A DNA stretch of 64,000 nt from Mesorhizobium_K sp040049215. Lineage in GTDB: Bacteria > Pseudomonadota > Alphaproteobacteria > Rhizobiales > Rhizobiaceae. Below are positions 1-8,830 of the stretch, piece by piece (positions within the stretch are counted from its first letter, which is position 1; every line of letters starts with the position of its first letter). The notes beneath the pieces were generated by a model. It saw only the letters and a list, made by a program, of their open reading frames with translations, ran no database searches and had not been told where the DNA came from. The stretch lies in the NCBI RefSeq assembly GCF_040049215.1, contig NZ_JBDZDN010000001.1, positions 1,798,001 through 1,862,000 of the forward strand, in the 5' to 3' direction. Position numbers and translations under genes: made by a program.

Positions 1-2
1 AG

Positions 3-2066
3 CTGCTGCGAAACCGCAAAATCGTCGTCGTCGGCCCGTCGGGATGCGGGAAGTCTACCCTGCTGGCGGCGTTGGCGCGCATAGAGAGGGTTCGCCGATC
101 GGCGCCCGACCGTCAATCCCGGAACCTGGGCCTTCTCGCGCGTATCGGCAGCCTTTTTTCGCGGGGTACGGACGACGGACCTGTCCTGTTCGCCTCTCTT
201 GCGGCCATGTCGGGCTCCTGGCAGCGGCTGTCCCTGGAACTGTGCGGGACGGCAGGCATCGAGGCGACGGCAGATCCGGTCGCCGATTTCGATCGACTTC
301 TGTCGGAATTCAAGGGCACGGTCGTCATCGACGACCTCGATGCGGGGCAGGACCTGATTTTCGGTCAGGCTCAGGCTTGGCTGCGCAATGCGGACTGGCA
401 AGCCAAGCTTGTGGTTTCAACGTCCGACCGGGCGCTGGCGGACAACCTCGCCGCGCAGAACTTCGCCTTGTTCGAAATGCCACGCGTAGCGCCTGTCGAT
501 CGTTCGGCGATGATGGAGTCGATCCTGATCACCTTCGGCAAGCGACTCGACGAGAAGCAGCAGGAGATGGTGCATGGCGCGGCGGTGGAATCTCCGGCGC
601 TCCTGCGCATCATCTGCGAGGAAATGCGGCATCTCGGCCTTTTCGAGGAGGTCGACTCAACCCTCCGGGAACTGCTGTCCCTCGAGAATGAAAGTCGGGC
701 CTTCGAGGTGATCCTGGCCAGGCTGGAGAGCGGGAATGACCGAGCCGAGATGGTCTCGAGAACGCTGCTGTTGCTGTCCGCCGCCCGCAGCGGCCTGACC
801 GAGCGAGAGCTTCAGGACATTCTTGGCGTGGCTGGCAAGCCGCTGCCGATGATGCGGCTGTCTGCGATATTGCTGCCGCTGCGTCCGTACCTGCTCGACC
901 GACGGGGGGTTCTGTCCATTGCCTACCCCTCGCTTGAAGCCGCGGTCGGGGCGCGTTACCGGCGAGGGCGTGACGCGTCGCACGAGCGCTCCGAGCTCAT
1001 CAGCCATTTCCTGTCCAATCGCCTCACACCGCGTTCCATCGATGAACTTCCCTGGCTGATCGCGATGAATCGCGACGCCGCTGCTGCTCAGACGTTGGCC
1101 GGCGACATGAGCTTCCTTGCAGCGGCGATGGAGCGCGATAGCGTCGCATGCCGTGCCTTTCTGCGCAGCCTGCCCCGCTTGAGCCTCGCAGCGGCAAATT
1201 CCGCCGCGGCTCGGGCCGTGGCGGCTGTCGCGGACGTCGCCTCCGGCGACGAAATGATCGCCGTGGCGCTACAGGCGGCCACGGCGCTCGGCGCAGCCGT
1301 TGAGGCGGTTTCCATGGCGATGAGCCGCGCCTCTGGATCACAGTCGGCCGCGCTGCTCGACGCTCTGGCCGACGGCCTGACCGCGTCCGGAAGATCGGCG
1401 GAGGCGCTTTCGGTTCTCCAGCGTCTGCGCAGGCAGTTCGACGGCGCAAACGATGCAGCACGTATTGCCAGCGTAACCGAGCGGGCCGGCGCCGTCGCGC
1501 AGCAGACGGGCGACGCGGAGCTTGCCCGAGCATTGTTCATGGAAGCCGCCTCGGCCCATCAGAGTCACGGCAATCGCTGGGCGGCCTCTCGAGCGAGGGC
1601 GAGCGTCGGCACCGCACTGATCGATCTGGGACGTTACCGCGAGGCGGACGAGCTGTTCGCCGAGGTCGAAATCGAAGCGCGGCGGCGCCACGACTACGAC
1701 GTGACCTCGCTCGCCATCGGCGGGCGGGGCATTGCCCAACGTTTTGCCGGCCGGCCGCGCAAGGCGATCGAACTGCTCAAGGAAGAAGCGAGGCGGTGGC
1801 GCCTGAGCGGCAACGGCAGTCGTCTTGCCAACTCAATGATCAATCAGGCGCAGTGTGCGATTGACCTCGACGATTTCGACGGCGCCGACGCGCTGCTCGA
1901 AATGGCCATCGCCGAGGCGCGATCCGGCCGGGACGAACGGATGGAACTTGCGGCGCTCGATCTCAGGGTCGAGATATTGCAGCGGCTCGGGCTGGACAAA
2001 GGCGCCAGGTTTCGAAAGCTCGCCGCCGAGCGCGATGCGCTGAAGGCTGCGTCCGAAACTCGATGA
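3..2066 (+). CDS. STAND/NACHT-like P-loop NTPase with C-terminal TPR-like repeats (5' end missing)
   Basis: The reading frame is open from the window edge, so the N-terminus is missing. A Walker A motif (GPSGCGKST, bases 33-59) and a Walker B-like segment (VVIDDLD, bases 321-341) are visible. They are followed by an arrangement I recognise from STAND/NACHT-type ATPases: an SAL(L/I)RIICEE-like helix and a winged-helix-like stretch with SRTLLLLSAARSGLTERELQ around bases 748-820. The C-terminal half is Ala/Leu-rich helical repeats resembling TPRs (for example the segment near bases 1590-1960). STAND proteins are signal-sensing NTPase switches whose repeats usually bind ligands; that role is inferred from the family. 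It converges with the 1208-residue membrane protein gene, 52 bp away. The missing N-terminus may carry an effector domain. Confidence 0.75.
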   Translation: MLRNRKIVVVGPSGCGKSTLLAALARIERVRRSAPDRQSRNLGLLARIGSLFSRGTDDGPVLFASLAAMSGSWQRLSLELCGTAGIEATADPVADFDRLLSEFKGTVVIDDLDAGQDLIFGQAQAWLRNADWQAKLVVSTSDRALADNLAAQNFALFEMPRVAPVDRSAMMESILITFGKRLDEKQQEMVHGAAVESPALLRIICEEMRHLGLFEEVDSTLRELLSLENESRAFEVILARLESGNDRAEMVSRTLLLLSAARSGLTERELQDILGVAGKPLPMMRLSAILLPLRPYLLDRRGVLSIAYPSLEAAVGARYRRGRDASHERSELISHFLSNRLTPRSIDELPWLIAMNRDAAAAQTLAGDMSFLAAAMERDSVACRAFLRSLPRLSLAAANSAAARAVAAVADVASGDEMIAVALQAATALGAAVEAVSMAMSRASGSQSAALLDALADGLTASGRSAEALSVLQRLRRQFDGANDAARIASVTERAGAVAQQTGDAELARALFMEAASAHQSHGNRWAASRARASVGTALIDLGRYREADELFAEVEIEARRRHDYDVTSLAIGGRGIAQRFAGRPRKAIELLKEEARRWRLSGNGSRLANSMINQAQCAIDLDDFDGADALLEMAIAEARSGRDERMELAALDLRVEILQRLGLDKGARFRKLAAERDALKAASETR

Positions 2067-2118
2067 CCGTTCATCGGCCACGGTCGGGAGCCATGGCCCC
2101 CGACCGGCCGCCTCAAAT

Positions 2119-5100
2119 TCAGTTCACCAAAGACGGGCAGATCGATTGCCCCGGCAGGGCAGCCGGCCGCGACAATTGCGCCTCGTCGTCTTTCTGGACG
2201 CCCAGTGCCTCGCGCAAGGCCCGCGCCTTTGATGTTTCCAGACTGAAAGCGGCCAGTTCCATAGTGCCCTCGTCGATCGATTCGAAGACGCACTTGCTGT
2301 CCCATTCCTCTGCCGGGATCTTCGACAACGCGGACGGCTCCAGATCGATGAAGGCATTCACACAGGACTGAGCCGCGTCCGCCAGGGCGCCTGCTCGCTG
2401 CTCTTCGATCTCGCTCCGGGTCGTGCTGAGGAAGCTGAGTTCGAGAAGGCCGGTTCTGGCGTTCCAGCGCGGCGTGCGCACCTCGGTTACCCCGTCGCGC
2501 GTTGCAATCGTCAGATCGGCGAGCTTCTGCACCGGAAACTGCTCGCCCAACTTGCCGTCGAGCGCAGCGCGGAACAACCGCTGCAGATAGACGAATTCCT
2601 CGATCGAGCGGAGTTCGTCCTGCCGGCCGGCGTCGGTGGCGACGGCAATTCGCACGACATCGTCGACCCGAGTGTCGAGTGAAGGAAATTGCCAGGGGCT
2701 CTCATCGACCGTGTCGTTCAGTGTCGGCTGGTCCTCCTCCCACCAGTTCTCGACGTTGGGAGCGAAGTAGGGCAACGTGGCAAAGGCCGTCTGAAGCATG
2801 AACTCGAGCGGCGATGTGGTGCGCACACCCGCGCCTGCGAAGTTCAGGTCGGCGTCGCGGGACCATTCCCGCTCGCGCACGCCGCTCCAGACCTCATACT
2901 GCGGAGGCGGCGCAACCGCCGCATTGCGCTGCGTCTCGTCGTCGAACCGCGGGTCGGCTGCCGCTTCATCCGCAATGCAGGCTCCGAAGTCCTCCAGGGT
3001 AGCCTGCGACGAGCAATAGTTCATGGAGCCGACCAGATTGGGGTCGAAATAGCCTGGTTTCGACACCAGCAGGGATTGCGGCTCGAACAGGGCTCCCTTG
3101 CGTTCAAAGGCAAGTGCCGCGGCGGCGACAGTCGACTGGTTGGCCAGAATGCCGTTGGCGTTCCGCTCGGCATAGGAGACAATCTGTGCGGAGAGGCTTT
3201 CCGGCACGATCGTCGGAGCCGACCGGGCAACCAGCGCCAGATTCCGCCTGGCCCAAGCGTAGTTGTAGAGCATCAGCGGGTCGTTTGCCGCGCTGCGCGT
3301 CTGTTCAACCGTGGGATCCGCCCCCGAGTAGGTGTCGACATAGCGATCGACCTCGATGGCGCGGCAGCCCAGCGACGTGTCGACCAGGGCCGGGTGCAGC
3401 TGAATCTTCAGCTCCAGCAAAGGCGTCGCCTTCGTCATCGTTGCGGCGATGGGGCGCCCTTCCGCCGCATAAACCAACGCCAGCTGGACGATCTCGGGAT
3501 CCGCCGGCGGCAAGTCGATCACTGTGCCGTCGCCGCGCTTCAGCGAAAGCACGATGTCCGGACCCTGGCTGCGCCATGTCATCTCACGGAAGTCGAGAAC
3601 GACGTCGTCGTCAGTGGGAGCCCGGCCGATCAGCACCCCGCCGATCCGCCTGGAGCCCGAGAGGCGAAAGAAGCTGCGCGAAGACTTGAACGCCGGCGAC
3701 CGCACCTCTGCGACCTGAGCCGGGCGCAACGCAGCTTCCGTGATGATCGGGCGCGGCTTGGCAGGGCCTGCACCGCCGCCACCGCCACCGCCACCGCCAC
3801 CGGCAGGCTGCCCGTCGCGCCAGCCCGGAAAGTAGTCGTCGAAGCCCGCAATAGCCTCGATGGATTGCGGCGCGGCGCGTCCGCCGGCCGTCACCGCCCG
3901 CTCGTAATCATCGACAGCGAGGCGGACACGATCGAAATCGACATGCGCCTCCTCGAAACGGACGAGCGTCGGCGGCCGGTTTTCGATGAGCGCCGGGGCG
4001 TTGCTGTAGGAGATTTCCGGCGCGAGCGCCTGCAGCGTGGCGCGCTCGCTCGCCCGCACCCCGCTACGGGCCGTGGCGCCGTCTGCGGATGCTTCTATCC
4101 GCAGCGCCACGTCGTCGGGCGCCACGCCCAGCAGCAGGTCCTTGGCATACATGCGGGACTGGATGTCGAAGGTCGCCTTGTGCACCCCAGCCTTGCGCAG
4201 GCTCTCCTCAAGTGCGTCGCCGTAGGGCAGATCGCCAGGCGGAAGCTCGGCCAGCGCTCCCATCATGCGCAGCGCAAGCTCCTGCTGGATCGCGGCCTTG
4301 GCGGGAATCTGCGTGAACTGCGCCGCATAGGGCGCCAGCTTGTGCTTGATGGATTTCCAGGCGGCGGGGTTGCCGTCACGCATCTCGGTGCGCAGGAATT
4401 CCTTGAACTGCTTGCGTGCTGGCGTCTCGACCCGCTGGTCGGCGGTTCGCAGATAATCCTCGGCCTCGAGCCGGGCTAGTCCGTTGCCAGCGCCGTCCTG
4501 AACGCCGATCGAATGGGCCGGTGCGTCGCCGAGCCCGACGCCCAATGAGACGGGCCGTTGCGCGGCCTCGGCCAGAATTGCGGTGCGGGCAGCGATCCCC
4601 CGCCTGTTTGGGATCGTTGTGGTCGATACGCCCAGCCGCCTGATCGCAGCGCGCGCATAGGCGTCCTCGAAGCCTGCCGCCAGTTGCTCGAGCACCGTCT
4701 CGTCGCATTCGGGCGAATCGTCGACGCACCATCCGTCGGCGCTCTGCGTATCCTCAGCGGGCGGCGGCGGTTCTGTCGCGGCGGCGGCCAGCGCCTCGCG
4801 CCAGGTCTTGGCGGCATCCTGCGCGGACAGGTCGATCTCGATGTTTTCAAGATCGTCGACGGCAAGCGCCAGGCGAGTTGCCGTCTCATTGCTGGCGCCG
4901 ACAGCGACGACCGAGCCGCCTACCAGGGCCATCAACGACAGAACGAACAAGGCCCGTCCGAACCCGCCAAAAGTATTGAACAGGCCGCGGCTTATGAAGA
5001 AGGTTCCGACCTTGCCAAGCCAGCCCTTTGGCGCCCCCAGATCGAGCTTGGACCGATCGACGCCCACCTCCACCCGCCGTATGATGTCGACGAACGCTCG

Positions 5101-5745
5101 CGCCTGGGCGACCTGCTGGCGTTCGGCGAGCAGGCGCTCGAGTTCCGCCTTCTGACCGGGTTCCAGATCGTCGATGCTCTTGTCCGGATTTTCGTCCGCG
5201 ATCCTGGCGATGGATGTCTGCAGCTGATCGATGATCTCCGTTGCGCGCAGCATCTCGGCGGTGGGCGGCAGTTCGGGCAGGCTGCCATCCTTTGCCTTCT
5301 CCACCAGCGCGTCGAACTCGGCTTCGCGCTCCTTCTCGATCAGGGCCGAATACTGGGCGCGGCGGCCTCGCCATGACACATAGGCGAGCGCCGCCAGAAG
5401 CAGGCAAATGACGCCGACGATCAGCCCGAACTGCAGAGCCTGGAGCTGTTCATGAATCTTGCCGAACCGCTCGACGGCCGCCGCGACGACATCCAATTGG
5501 CCGCTGCCGCCGGCCGCCTGACCCCAGGCGACGAAGGCAAAAAGCGCGAGCCCCGCCAGCGCGACCGAAATCGACACGATGAGCAAGGCGCTGGCCGCGA
5601 ACTCGGTCAGGCCAAGCAGGCCGGCCGTCGCCAGCCGCGGCGTGCTGCTCTTCTTCGCCAAGCTGCTTCGCAGCGCAGGTGCGGCCACGTAATACAGCAG
5701 AAGCGCTGCGATCAGACATCCAATACCCAAAGACGTTAGTGACAT
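2119..5745 (-). CDS. large multi-TM membrane protein of unknown family (1208 aa)
   Basis: I do not recognise a family. The N-terminal quarter is membrane-associated, with hydrophobic segments at about residues 5-25, 45-75, 104-124 and 265-285. A charged, Glu/Gln-rich and probably coiled-coil stretch (about 135-230) lies between the third and fourth. The remaining roughly 900 residues look soluble and acidic, with a run of about eleven glycines near residue 650 that may be a linker. Several Cys-containing segments occur in the C-terminal part. It lies downstream of the exported trypsin-like protease gene on the same strand (146-bp gap), so the two may be co-transcribed. Partnership with that protease or with the STAND NTPase is inferred only from proximity. 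The ATG at 5745 precedes a good membrane anchor. Confidence 0.7.
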   Translation of the reverse strand: MSLTSLGIGCLIAALLLYYVAAPALRSSLAKKSSTPRLATAGLLGLTEFAASALLIVSISVALAGLALFAFVAWGQAAGGSGQLDVVAAAVERFGKIHEQLQALQFGLIVGVICLLLAALAYVSWRGRRAQYSALIEKEREAEFDALVEKAKDGSLPELPPTAEMLRATEIIDQLQTSIARIADENPDKSIDDLEPGQKAELERLLAERQQVAQARAFVDIIRRVEVGVDRSKLDLGAPKGWLGKVGTFFISRGLFNTFGGFGRALFVLSLMALVGGSVVAVGASNETATRLALAVDDLENIEIDLSAQDAAKTWREALAAAATEPPPPAEDTQSADGWCVDDSPECDETVLEQLAAGFEDAYARAAIRRLGVSTTTIPNRRGIAARTAILAEAAQRPVSLGVGLGDAPAHSIGVQDGAGNGLARLEAEDYLRTADQRVETPARKQFKEFLRTEMRDGNPAAWKSIKHKLAPYAAQFTQIPAKAAIQQELALRMMGALAELPPGDLPYGDALEESLRKAGVHKATFDIQSRMYAKDLLLGVAPDDVALRIEASADGATARSGVRASERATLQALAPEISYSNAPALIENRPPTLVRFEEAHVDFDRVRLAVDDYERAVTAGGRAAPQSIEAIAGFDDYFPGWRDGQPAGGGGGGGGGGAGPAKPRPIITEAALRPAQVAEVRSPAFKSSRSFFRLSGSRRIGGVLIGRAPTDDDVVLDFREMTWRSQGPDIVLSLKRGDGTVIDLPPADPEIVQLALVYAAEGRPIAATMTKATPLLELKIQLHPALVDTSLGCRAIEVDRYVDTYSGADPTVEQTRSAANDPLMLYNYAWARRNLALVARSAPTIVPESLSAQIVSYAERNANGILANQSTVAAAALAFERKGALFEPQSLLVSKPGYFDPNLVGSMNYCSSQATLEDFGACIADEAAADPRFDDETQRNAAVAPPPQYEVWSGVREREWSRDADLNFAGAGVRTTSPLEFMLQTAFATLPYFAPNVENWWEEDQPTLNDTVDESPWQFPSLDTRVDDVVRIAVATDAGRQDELRSIEEFVYLQRLFRAALDGKLGEQFPVQKLADLTIATRDGVTEVRTPRWNARTGLLELSFLSTTRSEIEEQRAGALADAAQSCVNAFIDLEPSALSKIPAEEWDSKCVFESIDEGTMELAAFSLETSKARALREALGVQKDDEAQLSRPAALPGQSICPSLVN

Positions 5746-5891
5746 GATTGCGCCCCCGCGCGTTGAGACTGTTGTTTCGACTTACCTCATCATTCACTGC
5801 GATCACAATCGTGGGTGGCTGAGCACTTCTGCAGCCTGGTCTCACTAAAGCACCGTTGCAATATTAGCCCCTAATTGTGACCATGCGATCT

Positions 5892-6866
5892 CTATTCTTC
5901 ACCGATCGTGCTTACGATCCATTCGTGAAAGCTGCCGACCCGAGCATATATTCCAGGCAGCATCGGGTGCCCGCATTGTTTGCCCCAACTGACCACGCCA
6001 AGCTGTACGTAGTCCTGCGTTTCCGGGTCCCGGACCGTCAACGGCCCGCCGCTGTCGCCGTAGCAGGAATCGCGGCCGCTGCCGGCAACGCCGGCGCAGA
6101 CCTCGGTGTCGTAGATCCTGCTCGCCGCGCCGTAGACCTGGCGGCAGAGCTCCCGATCGACGATCTCGACCTCGGCTTGCCTCAACTCCTCCGGTATCTT
6201 CACGCGCGGGCTATCCATCAGCGACTGGAGCGCCTTGGCATCGAATTTGTCGTACAGGGCCTTGATGGCTTTCTCGTTCTTGAATTCGAAGGTAGCGCCC
6301 CAGCCGATCACGATCGTTTTCGCCCCGGGAACGTTCAATCGCCGGTCCGAGGAACCGTCGGCAAGCGCAACCGTGGGCAGGTCGAGCGGCTCGGCAAGCC
6401 TGATCAGCGCGATATCGGTCTTCGGAGAGGGCGGCAAATCCTGTTTCTGCCGGGCCACGGAGGCGGCGGACTTCGCACCTACGGCCTCTTCGGTGGGAGC
6501 GGCCGAGCTTTCCAGCATCAAGGGCGGCGCGCCATAGAGAGGATGAATGACGATCTTGTCGCCGGCGACCACGGAAAGTTCTGAAAGCTTGACGCTGCCA
6601 TAGCCCACGGCGACTTTCGTGCGCCGCTGAAGGCAATGGGCCGCGGTCAGAACCCAGCGCGGCCTGATGAGCGAGCCTCCGCAGAACCCCTTCTTGTCGT
6701 CGGGGCCTGCTAATATACGCACTTGCCAGGGCCAGCTTCCCTGGGCGGCCGGAATGCCGTTGACGATGAAGTCGTCTAGAAAGTCGTCATCGGCCGCCTG
6801 GCCGGTGTAGGCCGAGCCGGCGAGTATCGCCGCGACGACAAGCGCCCTCGAACAGAACAGTTTCAA
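5892..6866 (-). CDS. exported trypsin-like serine protease (S1 family)
   Basis: This is a chymotrypsin-fold protease with a complete catalytic triad: His77 in LTAAHC, Asp151 in DIALIRL and Ser272 in GDSGGP. It also has the mature N-terminal IVNG-like start (residues 34-37) typical of zymogen-activated enzymes. The frame stays open far upstream and antisense to the neighbouring kinase gene. I chose the TTG at 6866 because it gives a clean signal peptide (positively charged start, hydrophobic core, Ala-x-Ala-like site near residue 24) and avoids overlap. The start is therefore uncertain. The predicted product is 324 aa and probably periplasmic. It is divergent from the kinase gene with a 76-bp shared promoter region. 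The membrane protein gene follows downstream. The substrate is unknown. Confidence 0.82.
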   Translation of the reverse strand: MKLFCSRALVVAAILAGSAYTGQAADDDFLDDFIVNGIPAAQGSWPWQVRILAGPDDKKGFCGGSLIRPRWVLTAAHCLQRRTKVAVGYGSVKLSELSVVAGDKIVIHPLYGAPPLMLESSAAPTEEAVGAKSAASVARQKQDLPPSPKTDIALIRLAEPLDLPTVALADGSSDRRLNVPGAKTIVIGWGATFEFKNEKAIKALYDKFDAKALQSLMDSPRVKIPEELRQAEVEIVDRELCRQVYGAASRIYDTEVCAGVAGSGRDSCYGDSGGPLTVRDPETQDYVQLGVVSWGKQCGHPMLPGIYARVGSFHEWIVSTIGEE

Positions 6867-6942
6867 GAGAAGCCCAACCCGTTCTATGTTGCCCGCAAGC
6901 AGTTCATTCCGAAATGCTGGCGAAATCAAGGAGCAGCTGGAA

Positions 6943-8754
6943 ATGCCGGATTCAGCTATCCCGACAGACGACGTCGAGCGCGATCTTGTCGAGATCGAGA
7001 CAGGCATCGAGACAGACGCGGCGCCGGCTGAAATCTCCAAGCGGCTGCAGGCCCTGTCAGCGCGTGCCGGCCCCGACGGGCTGACCGCCGGGCTGGATCG
7101 GCTGCGCTTCCTCATTGCCCGCGCCACTGTCGAGAACAGGCTCGGCCTCGCCGGTCGGGCGATGGGCACGTTGATCGAGGCGCGGCGGTTTGCGGCCGCT
7201 CCGGAAGGCTTGCCCTTCCGGTCGCGGATTTCCCGCGCGATCGCAACCGTGCATGCCTGGCGCGGACGCGGCGAGCAGGCCAAGGGAGAACTCTTGCGCG
7301 CGGTCGCCGAAGCGTCGGCGGCCGACAGCGGAGCCGACTTCGCCGCGGCTATGGCCGAGGCCGCCCGCGTCAGCCAGGAAATCGACCGTTTTGACCTCGC
7401 ACTTGTTTTTCTGGACGCCGCGCTGGCTTCGTCCCATCTCGCACACGTGGAGCGCATCCGGGCGACGGTCAACCGCATGCAATGCCTCAACAGGCTTGGA
7501 CGCCACGACGAATGCCTGCAGGAGATAGACGCGACGAAAGCGGAGCCCGGCTGGAGCCAGCGCCGGCTGCTGTTGCGCATGCTCGAGAAAGCGAGGGCGC
7601 TGGCAGCAATCGGCAAATCGCCCGAGGCTCAAGCCGCGCTGGAAGAAGCGCGGCGTCTGTTGCCATCCGATCCGGAGACCTATTCCCATATTGACTGGAC
7701 CGAGGCCTCGGTCGAGGTGACCGCCCGCGACAATCCGGCAGACGTCGCCGCGGGTCTGCGCGAAATGATCGCCAGTTTCGCCGAGGATGAACTCCACCAG
7801 CGCGAAGCCGGCGCCCGACTCGCGCTGAGCGAGCTGAAGCGGCAGTCCGGCGACCGGAAGGCCGCCTTCGACGAGGCGGTCAAGGCGCTGCGGATCGCCG
7901 TCGCCGAGAACAATTCGCGCATGGCGGAGCGCGCCCGCAGCGCCATCTTTCGGACCGGCGACGGCGAGGCAGCCGATGTCGCATCGCCGCAACTCTCCGA
8001 ACGCTATATACTGGCGGAACCGCTCGGGCGCGGCGGCTTTGGCGTCGTCCACCGCGCGATCGACCTGCAGACCGGCGAAGAGCGCGCCATCAAGATGGTC
8101 AGCCTCGATGGCGTGGCTGACGCGGACAGGCGCGAGCGGCTCGCCGCCGACGCCAGGGCCGAGATCGAAGCGGCGAGCCGGCTGCGCCATCCGGGCATCG
8201 TGCGCATCCACCATGCCTTCGTTTCCGACGGTTCAATCGTCATCGTGCAAGATCTGATCCGCGGCCGGACGCTGGCCGCGCTGGACCGCGCCGGCGATCC
8301 GAGCGCACTGTTTCTGGGCATCTTCGCCAAGCTTGCCCATGCTCTCGTGGCGATGCACGAGAGCGGCGTCGTGCATCGCGACCTGAAACCTTCGAACGTC
8401 ATCGTCGACGAGCGGGACAGGCCGGTGATCATCGATTTCGGCCTGGCGGCCGTCGCTGGTGAAAGGGGAGACATGGGGCCGGCGCGCGGTACCCGGAATT
8501 ACGTGGCCCCGGAACTTCTGCGGTTCGGAGAGAAGCCTGGCCCCGATCCAAGGCAGGATATCTACGCCTTCGGCCAGATGTTGGAGGAGTTCCTGCCCGA
8601 CCGCCGGCAGGCAGGGATTATCGGCCTGCTTGGCATAGGCCGCGCCGACCCGCTGCAGAACATGAGGCGCGCGATGCTGGCGCCCGATCCTCGCCAGAGG
8701 CTTGCCTCGTTGCGCGCGGTTGCGGCCGAACTCGATCGTGCACAACCATCGTAG
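6943..8754 (+). CDS. Ser/Thr protein kinase with N-terminal helical (TPR-like) repeats
   Basis: The C-terminal 250 residues form a Hanks-type kinase: Gly-rich loop GRGGFGVV (about residues 361-369), ATP-binding Lys384 in AIKMV, catalytic HRDLKPSN at 478-485, DFG at 498-500 and a GTRNYVAPELL activation/APE-like segment. All catalytic residues are present, so it should be active. Residues 1-350 are Ala/Arg/Glu-rich helices resembling TPRs, placed before the kinase rather than after it as is more common. No TM segment is seen, so it is probably cytoplasmic. The ATG at 6943 has an AAGGAG box 9 bases upstream; an upstream in-frame ATG at 6886 lacks one. The neighbouring FHA-domain protease is a candidate phospho-partner (inference). 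Confidence 0.88.
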   Translation: MPDSAIPTDDVERDLVEIETGIETDAAPAEISKRLQALSARAGPDGLTAGLDRLRFLIARATVENRLGLAGRAMGTLIEARRFAAAPEGLPFRSRISRAIATVHAWRGRGEQAKGELLRAVAEASAADSGADFAAAMAEAARVSQEIDRFDLALVFLDAALASSHLAHVERIRATVNRMQCLNRLGRHDECLQEIDATKAEPGWSQRRLLLRMLEKARALAAIGKSPEAQAALEEARRLLPSDPETYSHIDWTEASVEVTARDNPADVAAGLREMIASFAEDELHQREAGARLALSELKRQSGDRKAAFDEAVKALRIAVAENNSRMAERARSAIFRTGDGEAADVASPQLSERYILAEPLGRGGFGVVHRAIDLQTGEERAIKMVSLDGVADADRRERLAADARAEIEAASRLRHPGIVRIHHAFVSDGSIVIVQDLIRGRTLAALDRAGDPSALFLGIFAKLAHALVAMHESGVVHRDLKPSNVIVDERDRPVIIDFGLAAVAGERGDMGPARGTRNYVAPELLRFGEKPGPDPRQDIYAFGQMLEEFLPDRRQAGIIGLLGIGRADPLQNMRRAMLAPDPRQRLASLRAVAAELDRAQPS

Positions 8755-8830
8755 TTCGCAGGGAACGCCCTCCCGCCTCAAGCCACGAGACGGAAGCCAC
8801 GCCTTTTCCGGTTGATCCTTCGCCGACCGG

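Noticed and set aside
2689..4479. 596-residue plus-strand frame antisense to the large membrane protein
   Set aside because: It is Arg-rich and domain-free, whereas the minus-strand frame has TM segments and normal composition.
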